64,000 nt of DNA. Origin: Aquipseudomonas alcaligenes (GTDB lineage: Bacteria; Pseudomonadota; Gammaproteobacteria; Pseudomonadales; Pseudomonadaceae). A program made the position numbers and the translations under genes. The stretch is taken from the NCBI RefSeq assembly GCF_003205495.1, contig NZ_QJRX01000008.1, positions 62,001 to 126,000 on the forward strand, read 5' to 3'. Every line of letters starts with the position of its first letter. Positions within the stretch are counted from its first letter, which is position 1. The notes under the pieces were generated by a model that did not search any database, was not told the origin of the DNA, and saw only the letters and a program-made list of their open reading frames with translations. This document shows, in pieces, positions 53,013-61,025 of the stretch.

Positions 53013-53267
53013 ATGTCGCCGCGTTCACTCGTCGTCCTCGCCGCCTTTGTCCTGCTCGCCGCCTGCAGCAAGATCAACCAGGAGAACTATTCCAAGCTCA
53101 AGGCCGGCATGGCCAAGAGCGAGGTGGAAAGCCTGCTCGGCAGCCCCAGCGAGTGCTCTGGCGCTATCGGTCTGACCAGCTGCACCTGGGGCGATGACAA
53201 GACCTTCATCAGCGTGCAGTTCGCCGGCGACAAGGTGATGATGTTCGCCGGCCAGGGCCTCAAATGA
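53013..53267 (+). CDS. Small lipoprotein, BamE/SmpA-like (DUF3862)
   Basis: 84 residues; lipobox VLLAAC in a typical signal. The mature part NYSKLKAGMAKSEVESLLGSPSEC...SCTWGDDKTFISVQF follows the compact BamE-like alpha-beta fold (DUF3862), with one disulfide possible. Outer-membrane lipoprotein of unknown role. CAGGAG upstream. Its stop overlaps the lipocalin ATG by 4 bp. Confidence 0.85.
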   Translation: MSPRSLVVLAAFVLLAACSKINQENYSKLKAGMAKSEVESLLGSPSECSGAIGLTSCTWGDDKTFISVQFAGDKVMMFAGQGLK

Positions 53268-53821
53268 TGCGTGCCCTGTTCTGTACCCTGGCACTTGCCT
53301 TGCTGGCCGGCTGCGCCAGCTCGTCCGCGGAAGCACCGCCGGCAAGCGCCGGCCAGGTCGATCTGCAGCGCTACCAGGGCACCTGGTACGAACTGGCGCG
53401 CCTGCCGATGTTCTTCCAGCGCAACTGTGCCCAGTCCGAAGCGCATTACCTCTTGCAGGACGATGTCAGTATCGGCGTGACCAACCGTTGCCGCACCCTG
53501 GAGGGCGAGTGGATTGAGGCCCGCGGGCGCGCCGTGGCCCAGCAGGCCGGGCGCACCGACAAGCTGTGGGTGAGCTTCGACAACTGGTTCAGCGCGCTTT
53601 TCCCCGGCGTGGCCAAGGGCGACTACTGGGTGCTCTATCTGGACCAGGACTACCAGCACGTGCTGGTCGGCAACCCCAACCGCGAGTACCTCTGGCTGTT
53701 GTCGCGCACCCCGCAGGTCTCGGCCGAGACCCGTGAGCGTTTGCTGGCCGAAGCCCGGGCGCGCGGCTACGACACCGATGCACTGATCTGGCGCGTGGCG
53801 GACGCGCAGATCGCGCCCTAG
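53264..53821 (+). CDS. blc: Outer-membrane lipocalin Blc
   Basis: 185 residues, bacterial lipocalin. Lipobox LLAGC, lipocalin motif RYQGTWYELARLPMFFQRNC at about 37-57, DNWFSALFPGVAKGDYWVLYLD and the C-terminal Arg-Thr-Pro strand. Binds lysophospholipids or fatty acids at the outer membrane and is usually stress-induced. Coupled to the preceding lipoprotein; its end overlaps the convergent DUF2141 gene by 4 bp. Confidence 0.93.
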   Translation: MMRALFCTLALALLAGCASSSAEAPPASAGQVDLQRYQGTWYELARLPMFFQRNCAQSEAHYLLQDDVSIGVTNRCRTLEGEWIEARGRAVAQQAGRTDKLWVSFDNWFSALFPGVAKGDYWVLYLDQDYQHVLVGNPNREYLWLLSRTPQVSAETRERLLAEARARGYDTDALIWRVADAQIAP

Positions 53822-54255
53822 CGGCGCTTGCGCGGTGCTTGCAGGCGCAGCGTGACCAGGCTGTCCGCCTCGCCGTGGATGAACAGGCAGGCCCGTGGCG
53901 AGGGCTTGCCCTTGACCAGCGCCGGATTACCCGAGAAACCCACCGGCTCCTGCGGCACGCCGCGCGGGCTGAGGTCGAGGCGGCCGTTGCCGTTGCTGTC
54001 CTGGTACAGCTGCACGGCATAGCGCCCCGGCGGCACGTCTGGCAGGCGCAGCTCGCCCGTCTCGGCCTGCAGCTGCTGCAGCGGGCGATCGCCCCAGTCG
54101 TCACGGTCGGCGGGCGCCAGCGCCAGATAGAGGGTGCCGCTGGCCTGTATGCCCTCGACCCTGACCACTATGTCGCCGGCGCGCACCGGCGAGCTGACGA
54201 ACAGCAGTGCCGCCAGGCAGGGCCAGGTTACGGTTTGAAGAAATCGCTGTGGCAT
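53818..54255 (-). CDS. DUF2141 secreted protein
   Basis: 145 residues with a signal peptide (about 1-26; LAALLFVSSPVRA). The DUF2141 core is a small transthyretin-like beta-sandwich: VRVEGIQASGTLYLAL, VPPGRYAVQLYQDSNGNGRLDLSPRGVPQEPVGFSGN. The DSNGNGRLD loop resembles a calcium-binding loop. Periplasmic, function unknown. Convergent with blc; starts 32 bp from the darA-like gene. Confidence 0.88.
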   Translation of the reverse strand: MPQRFLQTVTWPCLAALLFVSSPVRAGDIVVRVEGIQASGTLYLALAPADRDDWGDRPLQQLQAETGELRLPDVPPGRYAVQLYQDSNGNGRLDLSPRGVPQEPVGFSGNPALVKGKPSPRACLFIHGEADSLVTLRLQAPRKRR

Positions 54256-54287
54256 AATCCGGCCATTTTGCAGGGAATCGGCAGCGG

Positions 54288-55205
54288 ATGCGTCAGGTTT
54301 TAGTGGTTCACTTCTCCCAAACCGGCCAGCTGGACCGTCTGGTCCGGTCGGTATGCGCTCCCCTGGAGAAAGACCCCGGCGTGCAGGTCGACTACCTGCC
54401 GCTGCAGCCGGCCCAGCCCTTTCCCTTCCCCTGGCCCTTTCTCGGGTTCTTCCGCATCTTCCCCGAGACGGTGCTGATGCGCCCGGCGCCGCTGCTGCCG
54501 CTGCAGGTGGACGCGGACAAGCGCTACGACCTGATCATCCTCGCCTATCAGGTGTGGTTCCTTTCGCCGTCGTTGCCGGTGACCAGCTTCCTCGCCTCGC
54601 CGGAGGCGGCAAAGCTGTTCAAGGACACCCCGGTGGTGACCCTGATCGGCTGCCGCAACATGTGGCTGATGGCCCAGGAGAAGGTCAAGGTGCGCCTGGC
54701 CCAGCTCGGTGCACAGCTGGTCGACAATATCGCCCTGACCGATGCCTGCGGCACCGCTGCCAGCTTCCTGGCCACGCCGCTGTGGATGTTCACCGGCCGG
54801 CAGAAACCCTATGCCTGGGTGCCGCGCGCCGGCATCGAGGAGGCCGAGATCGCCGCCGCCAGCCGTTTCGGCGAGGCCATGGCGCAGCGCCTGACCCGCG
54901 ACGCGCAGCCCATCACCGAGCCGATGCTCAAGGGCCTCGGCGCCGTGCGTGTCGACGAGAAACTGATCGGCAGCGAGAAGGTCGGCAACCGCAGCTTCCA
55001 GCTGTGGAGCCGCCTGCTCGCCGCCCTCGGCCCGCAGCAGAGCCGCCGCCGTGGCGCCGGCCTGGTCGTCTACATCGTCTTCCTGATCTGCCTGATCATC
55101 ACCGTGGTGCCGCTCGGCGCCCTGCTCAAGAAACTGCTGGCTCCGCTGTCCAGGGATCGGACTCTGCGTGAAAAGGCCTACTTCGCCGGTCCGTCCGGCG
55201 AGTGA
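54288..55205 (+). CDS. DarA-like dialkylresorcinol condensing enzyme homologue
   Basis: 305 residues. Flavodoxin-type nucleotide loop near the N-terminus (LVVHFSQTGQLDRLV), conserved PFPFPWPFLGFFRIFPETV and LIGCRNMWLMAQEKV, and a C-terminal membrane helix (about 257-285). This is the DarA family, which with DarB makes 2,5-dialkylresorcinols in P. chlororaphis and flexirubin-type clusters. Exact activity here is not known. First gene of a four-gene operon; the darB-like gene starts 19 bp later. Confidence 0.82.
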   Translation: MRQVLVVHFSQTGQLDRLVRSVCAPLEKDPGVQVDYLPLQPAQPFPFPWPFLGFFRIFPETVLMRPAPLLPLQVDADKRYDLIILAYQVWFLSPSLPVTSFLASPEAAKLFKDTPVVTLIGCRNMWLMAQEKVKVRLAQLGAQLVDNIALTDACGTAASFLATPLWMFTGRQKPYAWVPRAGIEEAEIAAASRFGEAMAQRLTRDAQPITEPMLKGLGAVRVDEKLIGSEKVGNRSFQLWSRLLAALGPQQSRRRGAGLVVYIVFLICLIITVVPLGALLKKLLAPLSRDRTLREKAYFAGPSGE

Positions 55206-55224
55206 AGTGACCCGAGGATTCAAC

Positions 55225-56382
55225 GTGGCCAACCCTGTCTTCATCAATCGCATCAGCGCCTACCTGCCGTTCGACCCGGTCGACAACGAACAGATGGAGG
55301 AGCGCCTCGGCCTGGTCGGCGGCCAGCCGTCGCGGGCCCGCCGCCTGGTGCTCAAGCGCAACGGCATCCAGAGCCGCCACTACGTGATCGACCCGGCCAG
55401 CGGCGAGCCGGCGATGAACAACGCGCAGCTCAGCGCCGCCGCCATCCGCCGCCTCGAGGCGCCAGGCTTCGATCTGGGCGAGTTGGACTGCCTGGTGGCC
55501 AGCACCTCCTCGCCGGACCAGACCATGCCCGGCCATGCGGTGATGGTGCATGGCGAGCTGGGTAACCCGCCCAGCGAGGTGGTGACCACCGCCGGCATCT
55601 GCCTGTGCGGTGTCACCGCGCTGAAGTACGCCTACCTCAGCGTGGCCAGCGGCGAGAGCCGCAACGCCGTGGCCTGCGGCTCGGAGGTCGCCTCCACGCT
55701 GATGCAGGCGCGCAACTTCGACGCCGAGTACGAGCGCCGCGCCGAGGAGCTGGAGAGCCACCCGGAGATCGCCTTCGAGAAGGACTTCCTGCGCTGGATG
55801 CTCTCCGACGGCGCCGGCGCCGTGTGGCTGCAGGACCGCCCCAACACCCGTGGCCTGAGCCTGCGCATCGACTGGATCGACATCCTCTCCTTCGCCGACC
55901 AGATGCCGCCGTGCATGTACGCCGGCGCCGAGATGGAGGAGGGCGGCCTGACCGGCTGGAGCCGCTTCGACGCCTCCGAGCGCGGCCGCCGTTCGGTGAT
56001 GGCGATCAAGCAGGACGTCAAGCTGCTCAACGACAACATCGTCCGCGTCACCGTGGTCGAGGCGCTCCGGCGCATCCTGCACAAGCGCGAGCTGCGCGCG
56101 GCGGACATCGACCACTTCCTGCCGCACTACTCCTCCGAGTACTTCCGCGAGCGCCTGGCCGATGGCCTGGCCGAGGCCGACCTGCCGATCCCCCAGGAAC
56201 GCTGGTTCACCAACCTGACCAGCAAGGGCAACACCGGCGCCGCCTCGATCTTCATCATCCTCGAGGAGCTGTTCAACGGCGGCCGCCTGCGCCGTGGCGA
56301 GCGCCTGCTCTGCTACGTGCCGGAAAGCGGGCGCTTCTCCAGCGCATTCATGCATCTGACGGTGGTCGGCGATGAAGCTTGA
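55225..56382 (+). CDS. DarB-like ketosynthase III
   Basis: 385 residues from a GTG at 55225 (GAGG 8 bases upstream). Ketoacyl-ACP synthase III fold: cysteines C126/C128 in TTAGICLCGVTALKYA supply the nucleophile, with DHFLPHYSSEYF and NLTSKGNTGAAS holding the catalytic His and Asn. DarB condenses a beta-ketoacyl thioester with an acyl group and closes the ring. Overlaps the next gene by 11 bp. The pairing with the DarA-like gene supports resorcinol-type chemistry. Confidence 0.85.
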   Translation: MANPVFINRISAYLPFDPVDNEQMEERLGLVGGQPSRARRLVLKRNGIQSRHYVIDPASGEPAMNNAQLSAAAIRRLEAPGFDLGELDCLVASTSSPDQTMPGHAVMVHGELGNPPSEVVTTAGICLCGVTALKYAYLSVASGESRNAVACGSEVASTLMQARNFDAEYERRAEELESHPEIAFEKDFLRWMLSDGAGAVWLQDRPNTRGLSLRIDWIDILSFADQMPPCMYAGAEMEEGGLTGWSRFDASERGRRSVMAIKQDVKLLNDNIVRVTVVEALRRILHKRELRAADIDHFLPHYSSEYFRERLADGLAEADLPIPQERWFTNLTSKGNTGAASIFIILEELFNGGRLRRGERLLCYVPESGRFSSAFMHLTVVGDEA

Positions 56383-56779
56383 CGAGGTTCCCCAGGATCA
56401 CAGCTCCACCTACGGCGGCCACAGCAAGCTGGTCTACGCCGTGGACGCCGAGGGCCACTACCAGCGCGCGCAGAGCGACGGCTGGGACACCGAGGCCTAC
56501 GCCACCCAGCTGGCGGTGGCCGAGCTGCAGGCCCAGGAGGCCGAGGCCGAGGCGGCCTGGCAGCGCGGCGAGCTGTCGCCGCTGAAATGCCTGATGTACC
56601 GCTACCGTCTGGACGAGCCGGCGCTGGCGCAGATCACCGGGCTGTGGCAATGGCGCATCCGCCGGCACTTCCGCCCGGCCATCTACCGGCGCCTCAGCGC
56701 CGCCATCCTCGCCCGATACGCCGACGCCTTCGGCCTGCCGGTGGAACAACTGATCGGCTACCAGAAGGACCCGGCATGA
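56372..56779 (+). CDS. Unknown 135-aa protein of the Dar-like operon
   Basis: 135 residues. Acidic N-terminus and a helical Ala/Glu-rich middle lead to a basic helical C-terminus (LAQITGLWQWRIRRHFRPAIYRRLSAAILARYADAFGLPVEQLIGY) with a helix-turn-helix look. Overlaps the ketosynthase by 11 bp and the BtrH gene by 4 bp (ATGA), so it is made together with them. No family recognised. Could be a structural partner of the enzymes or a regulator; I cannot choose. Confidence 0.7.
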   Translation: MKLDEVPQDHSSTYGGHSKLVYAVDAEGHYQRAQSDGWDTEAYATQLAVAELQAQEAEAEAAWQRGELSPLKCLMYRYRLDEPALAQITGLWQWRIRRHFRPAIYRRLSAAILARYADAFGLPVEQLIGYQKDPA

Positions 56780-57789
56780 GCAGCTTCGAACCGCACTTCC
56801 AGCACCGCCAGAGCGCCCACTGCGAGAGCGGGGTGATGGCCAGCCTGCTGAGCCACGCCGGCCTGCCGATGAGCGAGCCGATGGCCTTCGGCCTGGCCTC
56901 GGGCCTGGCCTTCGCCTACCTGCCGATCGTCAAGCTCAGCGGCATGCCGCTGATTGCCTACCGCATGCCGCCCAGGCACCTGATCAAGACCCTGAGCAAG
57001 CGCCTCGGCGCTCGCCTCAACAGCCGCACCTTCGGCAACCCCGAGCAGGGCCGTCGCGAGCTGGATGCGCTGCTCGACCAGGGTCGCCTGGCCGGCCTGC
57101 AGAGCTCGGTGTTCTGGCTGCCGTACTTTCCGCCGGAGATGCGCTTCCACTTCAACGCGCACAACCTGCTGGCCTACGGCCGCGACGGCGACGAATACCT
57201 GATCAGCGACCCGGTGTTCGAGGAGCCGGTGCGCTGCGCCGCCGCCGACCTGCAGAAGGCCCGCTTCGCCAAGGGCGCGCTGGCGGCCAAGGGCCTGATG
57301 TATTGGCTCGACGACGTGCCGCAGGAGCAGGACTGGGAGAAGCTGATCCGCCAGGCCGTGCTCGGCACCACGCGCATCCTCGACGGCATGCCGCTGCCGT
57401 GGATCGGCATCCGCGGCATCCAGCACCTGGCCAGGCAGGTCGAGCAGCTCGACCCGGCCCAGACCAAGTACAACCGCCTGTACCTGACCCATATCGTGCG
57501 CATGCAGGAAGAGATCGGCACCGGCGGCGCCGGCTTCCGCTTCATGTACGCCAGCTTCCTGCAGGAGGCCGGCGAGAAGATCGGCGCGGCCGAGCTGGGC
57601 GAGGCCTCTGCACGCCTGACCGCCATCGGCGACGACTGGCGCCAGTTCGCCTCCGCTTGCGTGCGCGCCAGCCGCAGCAAGGGCGAGGCGCCGGACTTCC
57701 GCCCCATCGCCGAGATGCTGCGTGGCATCGCCGGCCAGGAGCGCGCGTTGATGAAGGAACTGGGCGTCTGGAGCAAGCGCAAGGGCTAA
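56776..57789 (+). CDS. BtrH N-terminal-domain acyltransferase-like protein
   Basis: 337 residues. The N-terminal part has the papain-like BtrH features: HCESG with Cys16 as nucleophile candidate, the His in FHFNAHNLLAYG and the Asp in YLISDPVF. BtrH moves an acyl group from an ACP to an amine or alcohol in butirosin synthesis, so this protein may transfer the acyl product of the cluster. C-terminal helical domain of unknown role. Last gene of the plus-strand operon. Confidence 0.82.
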   Translation: MSSFEPHFQHRQSAHCESGVMASLLSHAGLPMSEPMAFGLASGLAFAYLPIVKLSGMPLIAYRMPPRHLIKTLSKRLGARLNSRTFGNPEQGRRELDALLDQGRLAGLQSSVFWLPYFPPEMRFHFNAHNLLAYGRDGDEYLISDPVFEEPVRCAAADLQKARFAKGALAAKGLMYWLDDVPQEQDWEKLIRQAVLGTTRILDGMPLPWIGIRGIQHLARQVEQLDPAQTKYNRLYLTHIVRMQEEIGTGGAGFRFMYASFLQEAGEKIGAAELGEASARLTAIGDDWRQFASACVRASRSKGEAPDFRPIAEMLRGIAGQERALMKELGVWSKRKG

Positions 57790-57798
57790 GGGCTGTGT

Positions 57799-57824
57799 CC
57801 CCTCTCCCGTTTACGGGAGAGGGG
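57799..57824. repeat. Dispersed CCCTCTCCCG hairpin repeat
   Basis: CCCCTCTCCCG-TTTA-CGGGAGAGGGG, 11 bp perfect stem with a 4 nt loop; same family as the bioB-bioF hairpins. It stands 9 bp after the BtrH stop and may help separate the convergent operons. Confidence 0.85.
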
Positions 57825-57857
57825 TAGGGAGAGGGGCTGGTGCGCCCGCCGTTAGCC

Positions 57858-57917
57858 GTAGCCCGGATGTAATCCGGGGGCTCGGCTTGGGCATTTCCCG
57901 GATTGCATTCGGGCTAC
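57858..57917. repeat. 60 bp inverted-repeat element (REP/MITE-like)
   Basis: Terminal inverted repeats of 21 bp, 57858-57878 and 57897-57917, matching at 19 of 21 positions and beginning GTAGCCCG. Elements with GTAGCCCGGAT termini are common dispersed repeats in pseudomonads. It lies between the two convergent lipid operons. Confidence 0.8.
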
Positions 57918-57944
57918 CCAAGAATGCGCCACCGCTGGAGGTGC

Positions 57945-58502
57945 CTACAGTTCGAGCCTCTGCACGTCGATAGCTGCCGTCAGCGCGGCGAAGTCCGCCG
58001 CCGTTGCGTCAGGCACGTTGCGTTCCAGCAGCACCGCCTGCACGCGAAAATCGCCCAGATCCTCAACCACTACCAGCAGCGCCTGGCTGACCAGGCCGTC
58101 GGCCAGGTCCAGCACGGCCAGCCGCTGCAGCTGCGGCCACACCCGCGGCCCGGCGCCGATAAACAGATTCGCCCCCTCCAGCCCCAGTTGCTGGGCGACA
58201 TGGAAGCCGGCGGCATTGCTTACGCTGTTGACGAATTCGAAGGGCTTGGGCTGACGCTGCTGCACACATACGGCATCGAGCAGTGCGCCCATGGTCGGCC
58301 GCGCCGGGTGGCGCGAAGCCAGGTACAGGCCGCAGTCGCTGCGCACGCTGTCCTTGAGCAGGGCGGCGCCGAGCAGGGCCTGGAAGATCAGGCGGTCGAT
58401 GCGTCGCGGCGGGCTGGCCAGGTGCTGGCTGAGCGCGGCCTTCAGCGCCTTGTCGTCGAGCTCGGCGCTGCCGTGGATTTCGCTGGCGGCGATGACGTTC
58501 AT
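57945..58502 (-). CDS. Ketosynthase-like chain-length factor, no catalytic Cys
   Basis: 185 residues, a short ketosynthase-like (Ketoacyl-synt_2) protein. PFEFVNSVSNAAGFHVAQQLGL aligns with the nucleophile helix, but the Cys is replaced by Ser/Asn, so it cannot catalyse condensation itself. Such partners pair with a ketosynthase as chain-length factor. Overlaps the upstream ketosynthase by 4 bp. Last gene of the minus-strand operon. Confidence 0.82.
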   Translation of the reverse strand: MNVIAASEIHGSAELDDKALKAALSQHLASPPRRIDRLIFQALLGAALLKDSVRSDCGLYLASRHPARPTMGALLDAVCVQQRQPKPFEFVNSVSNAAGFHVAQQLGLEGANLFIGAGPRVWPQLQRLAVLDLADGLVSQALLVVVEDLGDFRVQAVLLERNVPDATAADFAALTAAIDVQRLEL

Positions 58503-59596
58503 TGCGCGATTCCCTGCAGCACCAGGCTGGCGTTGTTGCCGCCGAAGCCGAAGAAATTGGCTAGCAGCAGGGCATCGGGGGCGATCGCCGTCGGCGTGGT
58601 CGGCAGCGGCAGCAGCGCCTCGCCGGCATAGTCCAGCGCCGGCAGTGCGCCTTGGCGCAGGGCGGCGAGCAACAGCAGCGTCTCGCTCAGGCCGCAAGCG
58701 CCCAGGGTATGGCCGAGCCAGGGCTTGAGCACGGCCAGCGGCGGCATCGCCGTCGGATAGAGCAGGCGCATGCCGGCGCTCTCGGCCAGGTCGTTGGCGC
58801 CGGTGGCGGTGCCGTGCAGCTTGGCCAGGCCGATCTGCCCGGCCTCGACCTTGGAGACCTGCAGGGCGCGGCGCATCACCCAGTCGATATGGCTGCCGTC
58901 CTCGCGGGTGGTGGTCAGGCTGCTGGTGTCGCAGGCGCTGAAGCCGCCGAGCAATTTCGCCAGCGGCGCGGGGCCAGGTTCGCGGCCGAGCAGGGTGGCG
59001 CAGTAGCACTCGCCGAGCACCAGGCCGTCGCGCTCGGGATGGAAGGGCCGGTAGGCGCCGCTGGGGCTGGTCAGGTCGAGGGCGCCGAAACCCTGCTGGG
59101 CGATGGCGCTGGGCGTCTCGAAGGCCAGCACCAGAACCTGCCTGTATTCGCCGCTGGCGAGCAGGCGCGCGCCGTACAGCAGGCCGTTGGCAGCGCTGGT
59201 GCAGGCGGTGTTGAGGGTGAAGGCCTCGGCGAAGCCGTGGCGCTGGCGCAGGCGCTCGGCCAGCAGGTCCAGCGGCGTGGAATGCTCGAAGCGGAAGCCG
59301 CCCTCGTCGGCGACCCGCGCTTCCAGCTCGGTGATGTCCAGCGCGGTGCTGGCAACGATCAGCAGGCAGTCGCCGGCCGCTGCGTCGCCCAGGGCCTCGC
59401 CGAGCAGCCGGTCCAGGCGCACATCCAGCGCCTCGTCAGTGATGACACTGAAGTAGGGGCGCGGCTGCTGCAGTTCGTGCAGCAGGAAGGGCGTCGGTTG
59501 TGGCCGGCGGTTGGCCAGCAGGTTGCTCGCCGCTTCGCTCAGGTCGGCGCCGAGGGCGCTGTGCAGGGCGCCGCGCTGCAGATAGACGGGGATCAT
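58499..59596 (-). CDS. Beta-ketoacyl-ACP synthase (KS II type)
   Basis: 365 residues, thiolase fold. The Cys-His-His triad is present: Cys132 in LNTACTSAANGLLYG, His in KLHGTATGAND and His in PWLGHTLGACG. It extends acyl-ACP with malonyl-ACP. It is shorter than FabF (about 410) and closest to ketosynthases of aryl polyene/flexirubin clusters. Overlaps the ACP gene by 4 bp upstream and the chain-length factor by 4 bp downstream. Confidence 0.9.
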   Translation of the reverse strand: MIPVYLQRGALHSALGADLSEAASNLLANRRPQPTPFLLHELQQPRPYFSVITDEALDVRLDRLLGEALGDAAAGDCLLIVASTALDITELEARVADEGGFRFEHSTPLDLLAERLRQRHGFAEAFTLNTACTSAANGLLYGARLLASGEYRQVLVLAFETPSAIAQQGFGALDLTSPSGAYRPFHPERDGLVLGECYCATLLGREPGPAPLAKLLGGFSACDTSSLTTTREDGSHIDWVMRRALQVSKVEAGQIGLAKLHGTATGANDLAESAGMRLLYPTAMPPLAVLKPWLGHTLGACGLSETLLLLAALRQGALPALDYAGEALLPLPTTPTAIAPDALLLANFFGFGGNNASLVLQGIAQ

Positions 59597-59856
59597 TGCT
59601 GGCTGCGGATAAAGGCGGCGATATCGGCGATGCTGGCGAGGATCTTGCGCCCGTCCTTGGCGCCCTCGATGCGCACGCCGTAGTGCTGCTGCAGGGCCAG
59701 CGACACCTGCAGGGCGTCCAGGCTGTCCATCTGCACGCGGCTCTTGGCGCCGAACAGCGGTTCATCGTCGGCGATGCTCTGCCAGTCGATGTCGTCTTCC
59801 TTGTCGCACTCACGAATCAGCAGTTGCTTGAGTTGTTGTTCTAGTCGTTCGTCCAT
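59593..59856 (-). CDS. Acyl carrier protein of the cluster
   Basis: 87 residues. Phosphopantetheine attachment Ser45 in MDSLDALQVSLALQ, preceded by an acidic helix. Dedicated ACP that would hold the growing chain. Overlaps the permease by 16 bp and the ketosynthase by 4 bp. Confidence 0.93.
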   Translation of the reverse strand: MDERLEQQLKQLLIRECDKEDDIDWQSIADDEPLFGAKSRVQMDSLDALQVSLALQQHYGVRIEGAKDGRKILASIADIAAFIRSQQ

Positions 59857-61025
59857 TGCGTTTGCTGCACTCGTCTGCGGAACAGAAGCCAGCCACCGCC
59901 GCCCAGCAGGGCAGCCATCAGCAGCAGGCGGAAACAGTAGGGGGCGATATCGGCGAGCGAACCCTGGCCCACCAGCAGGGTGAGGAAGGCGTCCAGCGCC
60001 CAGCTCATCGGCGAGACTTCCGCCAGCTGGCCCATGGCCGCCGGCATCACGCTCTTCGGCACCATGATGCCGCCCAGGGCGGCGAGGATGATATTGATCC
60101 CGCCGCCGAGCAACAACGCCTGCTCGGCACTGCGGGCCAGGGCGGCCAGCAGCAGGCCGAGGGCGCAGGTGGCCAGGCTCAGACTGATGGCGAGCAGGGC
60201 ATAGGCCGCCGGGCTGCCGGGCAGGGACAGGCCCTGCAGGCCGAGCAGTGGCAGGCCGTGCACGCCGATGCTCAGCAGCAGGGCGAACTGCACCAGATTG
60301 ATGGCGAAGTAGGGCAGCAGCTTGCTCAGGGCCAGGGTGCCCAGGTTGAGGTCGAGAGCGCGGAAGCGCAGCAACGCGCCGCTCTGCTGCTCGCGCTGGA
60401 AGCCGCCGGCCATCGGCAGGGCGACGAAGAACATGCCGAAGATCAGCCAGGCCGGCACGCTCAGCTGGCAGGCGTTGGCGCGGCCGCTGAGGTCGCCGCT
60501 GGCCAGCAGTTCGTGTTCCTCGATCCGGCTCTGGGTGCGCTGCTGCACCAGGGCCAGGCGCTCGGCCAGCGGCAGGCTGGCATCCAGGTCGCCGCTGTCT
60601 TCGAGGAAGGCGAGCAGGCGGGTCTGCGCCAAGGCGATGCGCACGGCGCCGCGCAGGTGCTGGCGCGACAGCTTGTCCAGTTGCGGCGGGAAGCTCAGGG
60701 CCAGGCCTTGGCGCTGATCATCTAGGAGGCTCTCGCTGAAGTCGGCGGGCAGGCTGATCCTGGCGCTGCGCGCATCGCCCTGCGCCAGCAGTTCGCTGCC
60801 CGGCAGCTGGGCCTCAAGGGCGGCGCGGAACACCTGCTCGTAGGTGCCGTTGGGTTCGGCCTGCAGCACCAGGCGCAGGGACGGTGGCTTGTCCTGCAGG
60901 TAGTTGGACATGGCGCCTGCCATCAGCACCAGGAACAGGGTCGGCATGATGAACAGCACGGCCAGCGCGTGCGGGTCGCGCAGCAGCAGGAGGAATTCCT
61001 TACGCACCAGGGCCCGCAGCCTCAT
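59841..61025 (-). CDS. ABC-2 type exporter permease
   Basis: 394 residues. An N-terminal helix (about 16-38; LAVLFIMPTLFLVLMAGAM) is followed by a large extracytoplasmic segment (about 40-185) and a C-terminal block of five helices (about 190-385), the ABC-2/YhgE-NatB layout. Exports lipids or lipid-linked molecules through the inner membrane. Overlaps the ATPase gene by 4 bp and the ACP by 16 bp. Confidence 0.9.
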   Translation of the reverse strand: MRLRALVRKEFLLLLRDPHALAVLFIMPTLFLVLMAGAMSNYLQDKPPSLRLVLQAEPNGTYEQVFRAALEAQLPGSELLAQGDARSARISLPADFSESLLDDQRQGLALSFPPQLDKLSRQHLRGAVRIALAQTRLLAFLEDSGDLDASLPLAERLALVQQRTQSRIEEHELLASGDLSGRANACQLSVPAWLIFGMFFVALPMAGGFQREQQSGALLRFRALDLNLGTLALSKLLPYFAINLVQFALLLSIGVHGLPLLGLQGLSLPGSPAAYALLAISLSLATCALGLLLAALARSAEQALLLGGGINIILAALGGIMVPKSVMPAAMGQLAEVSPMSWALDAFLTLLVGQGSLADIAPYCFRLLLMAALLGGGGWLLFRRRVQQTQWTND

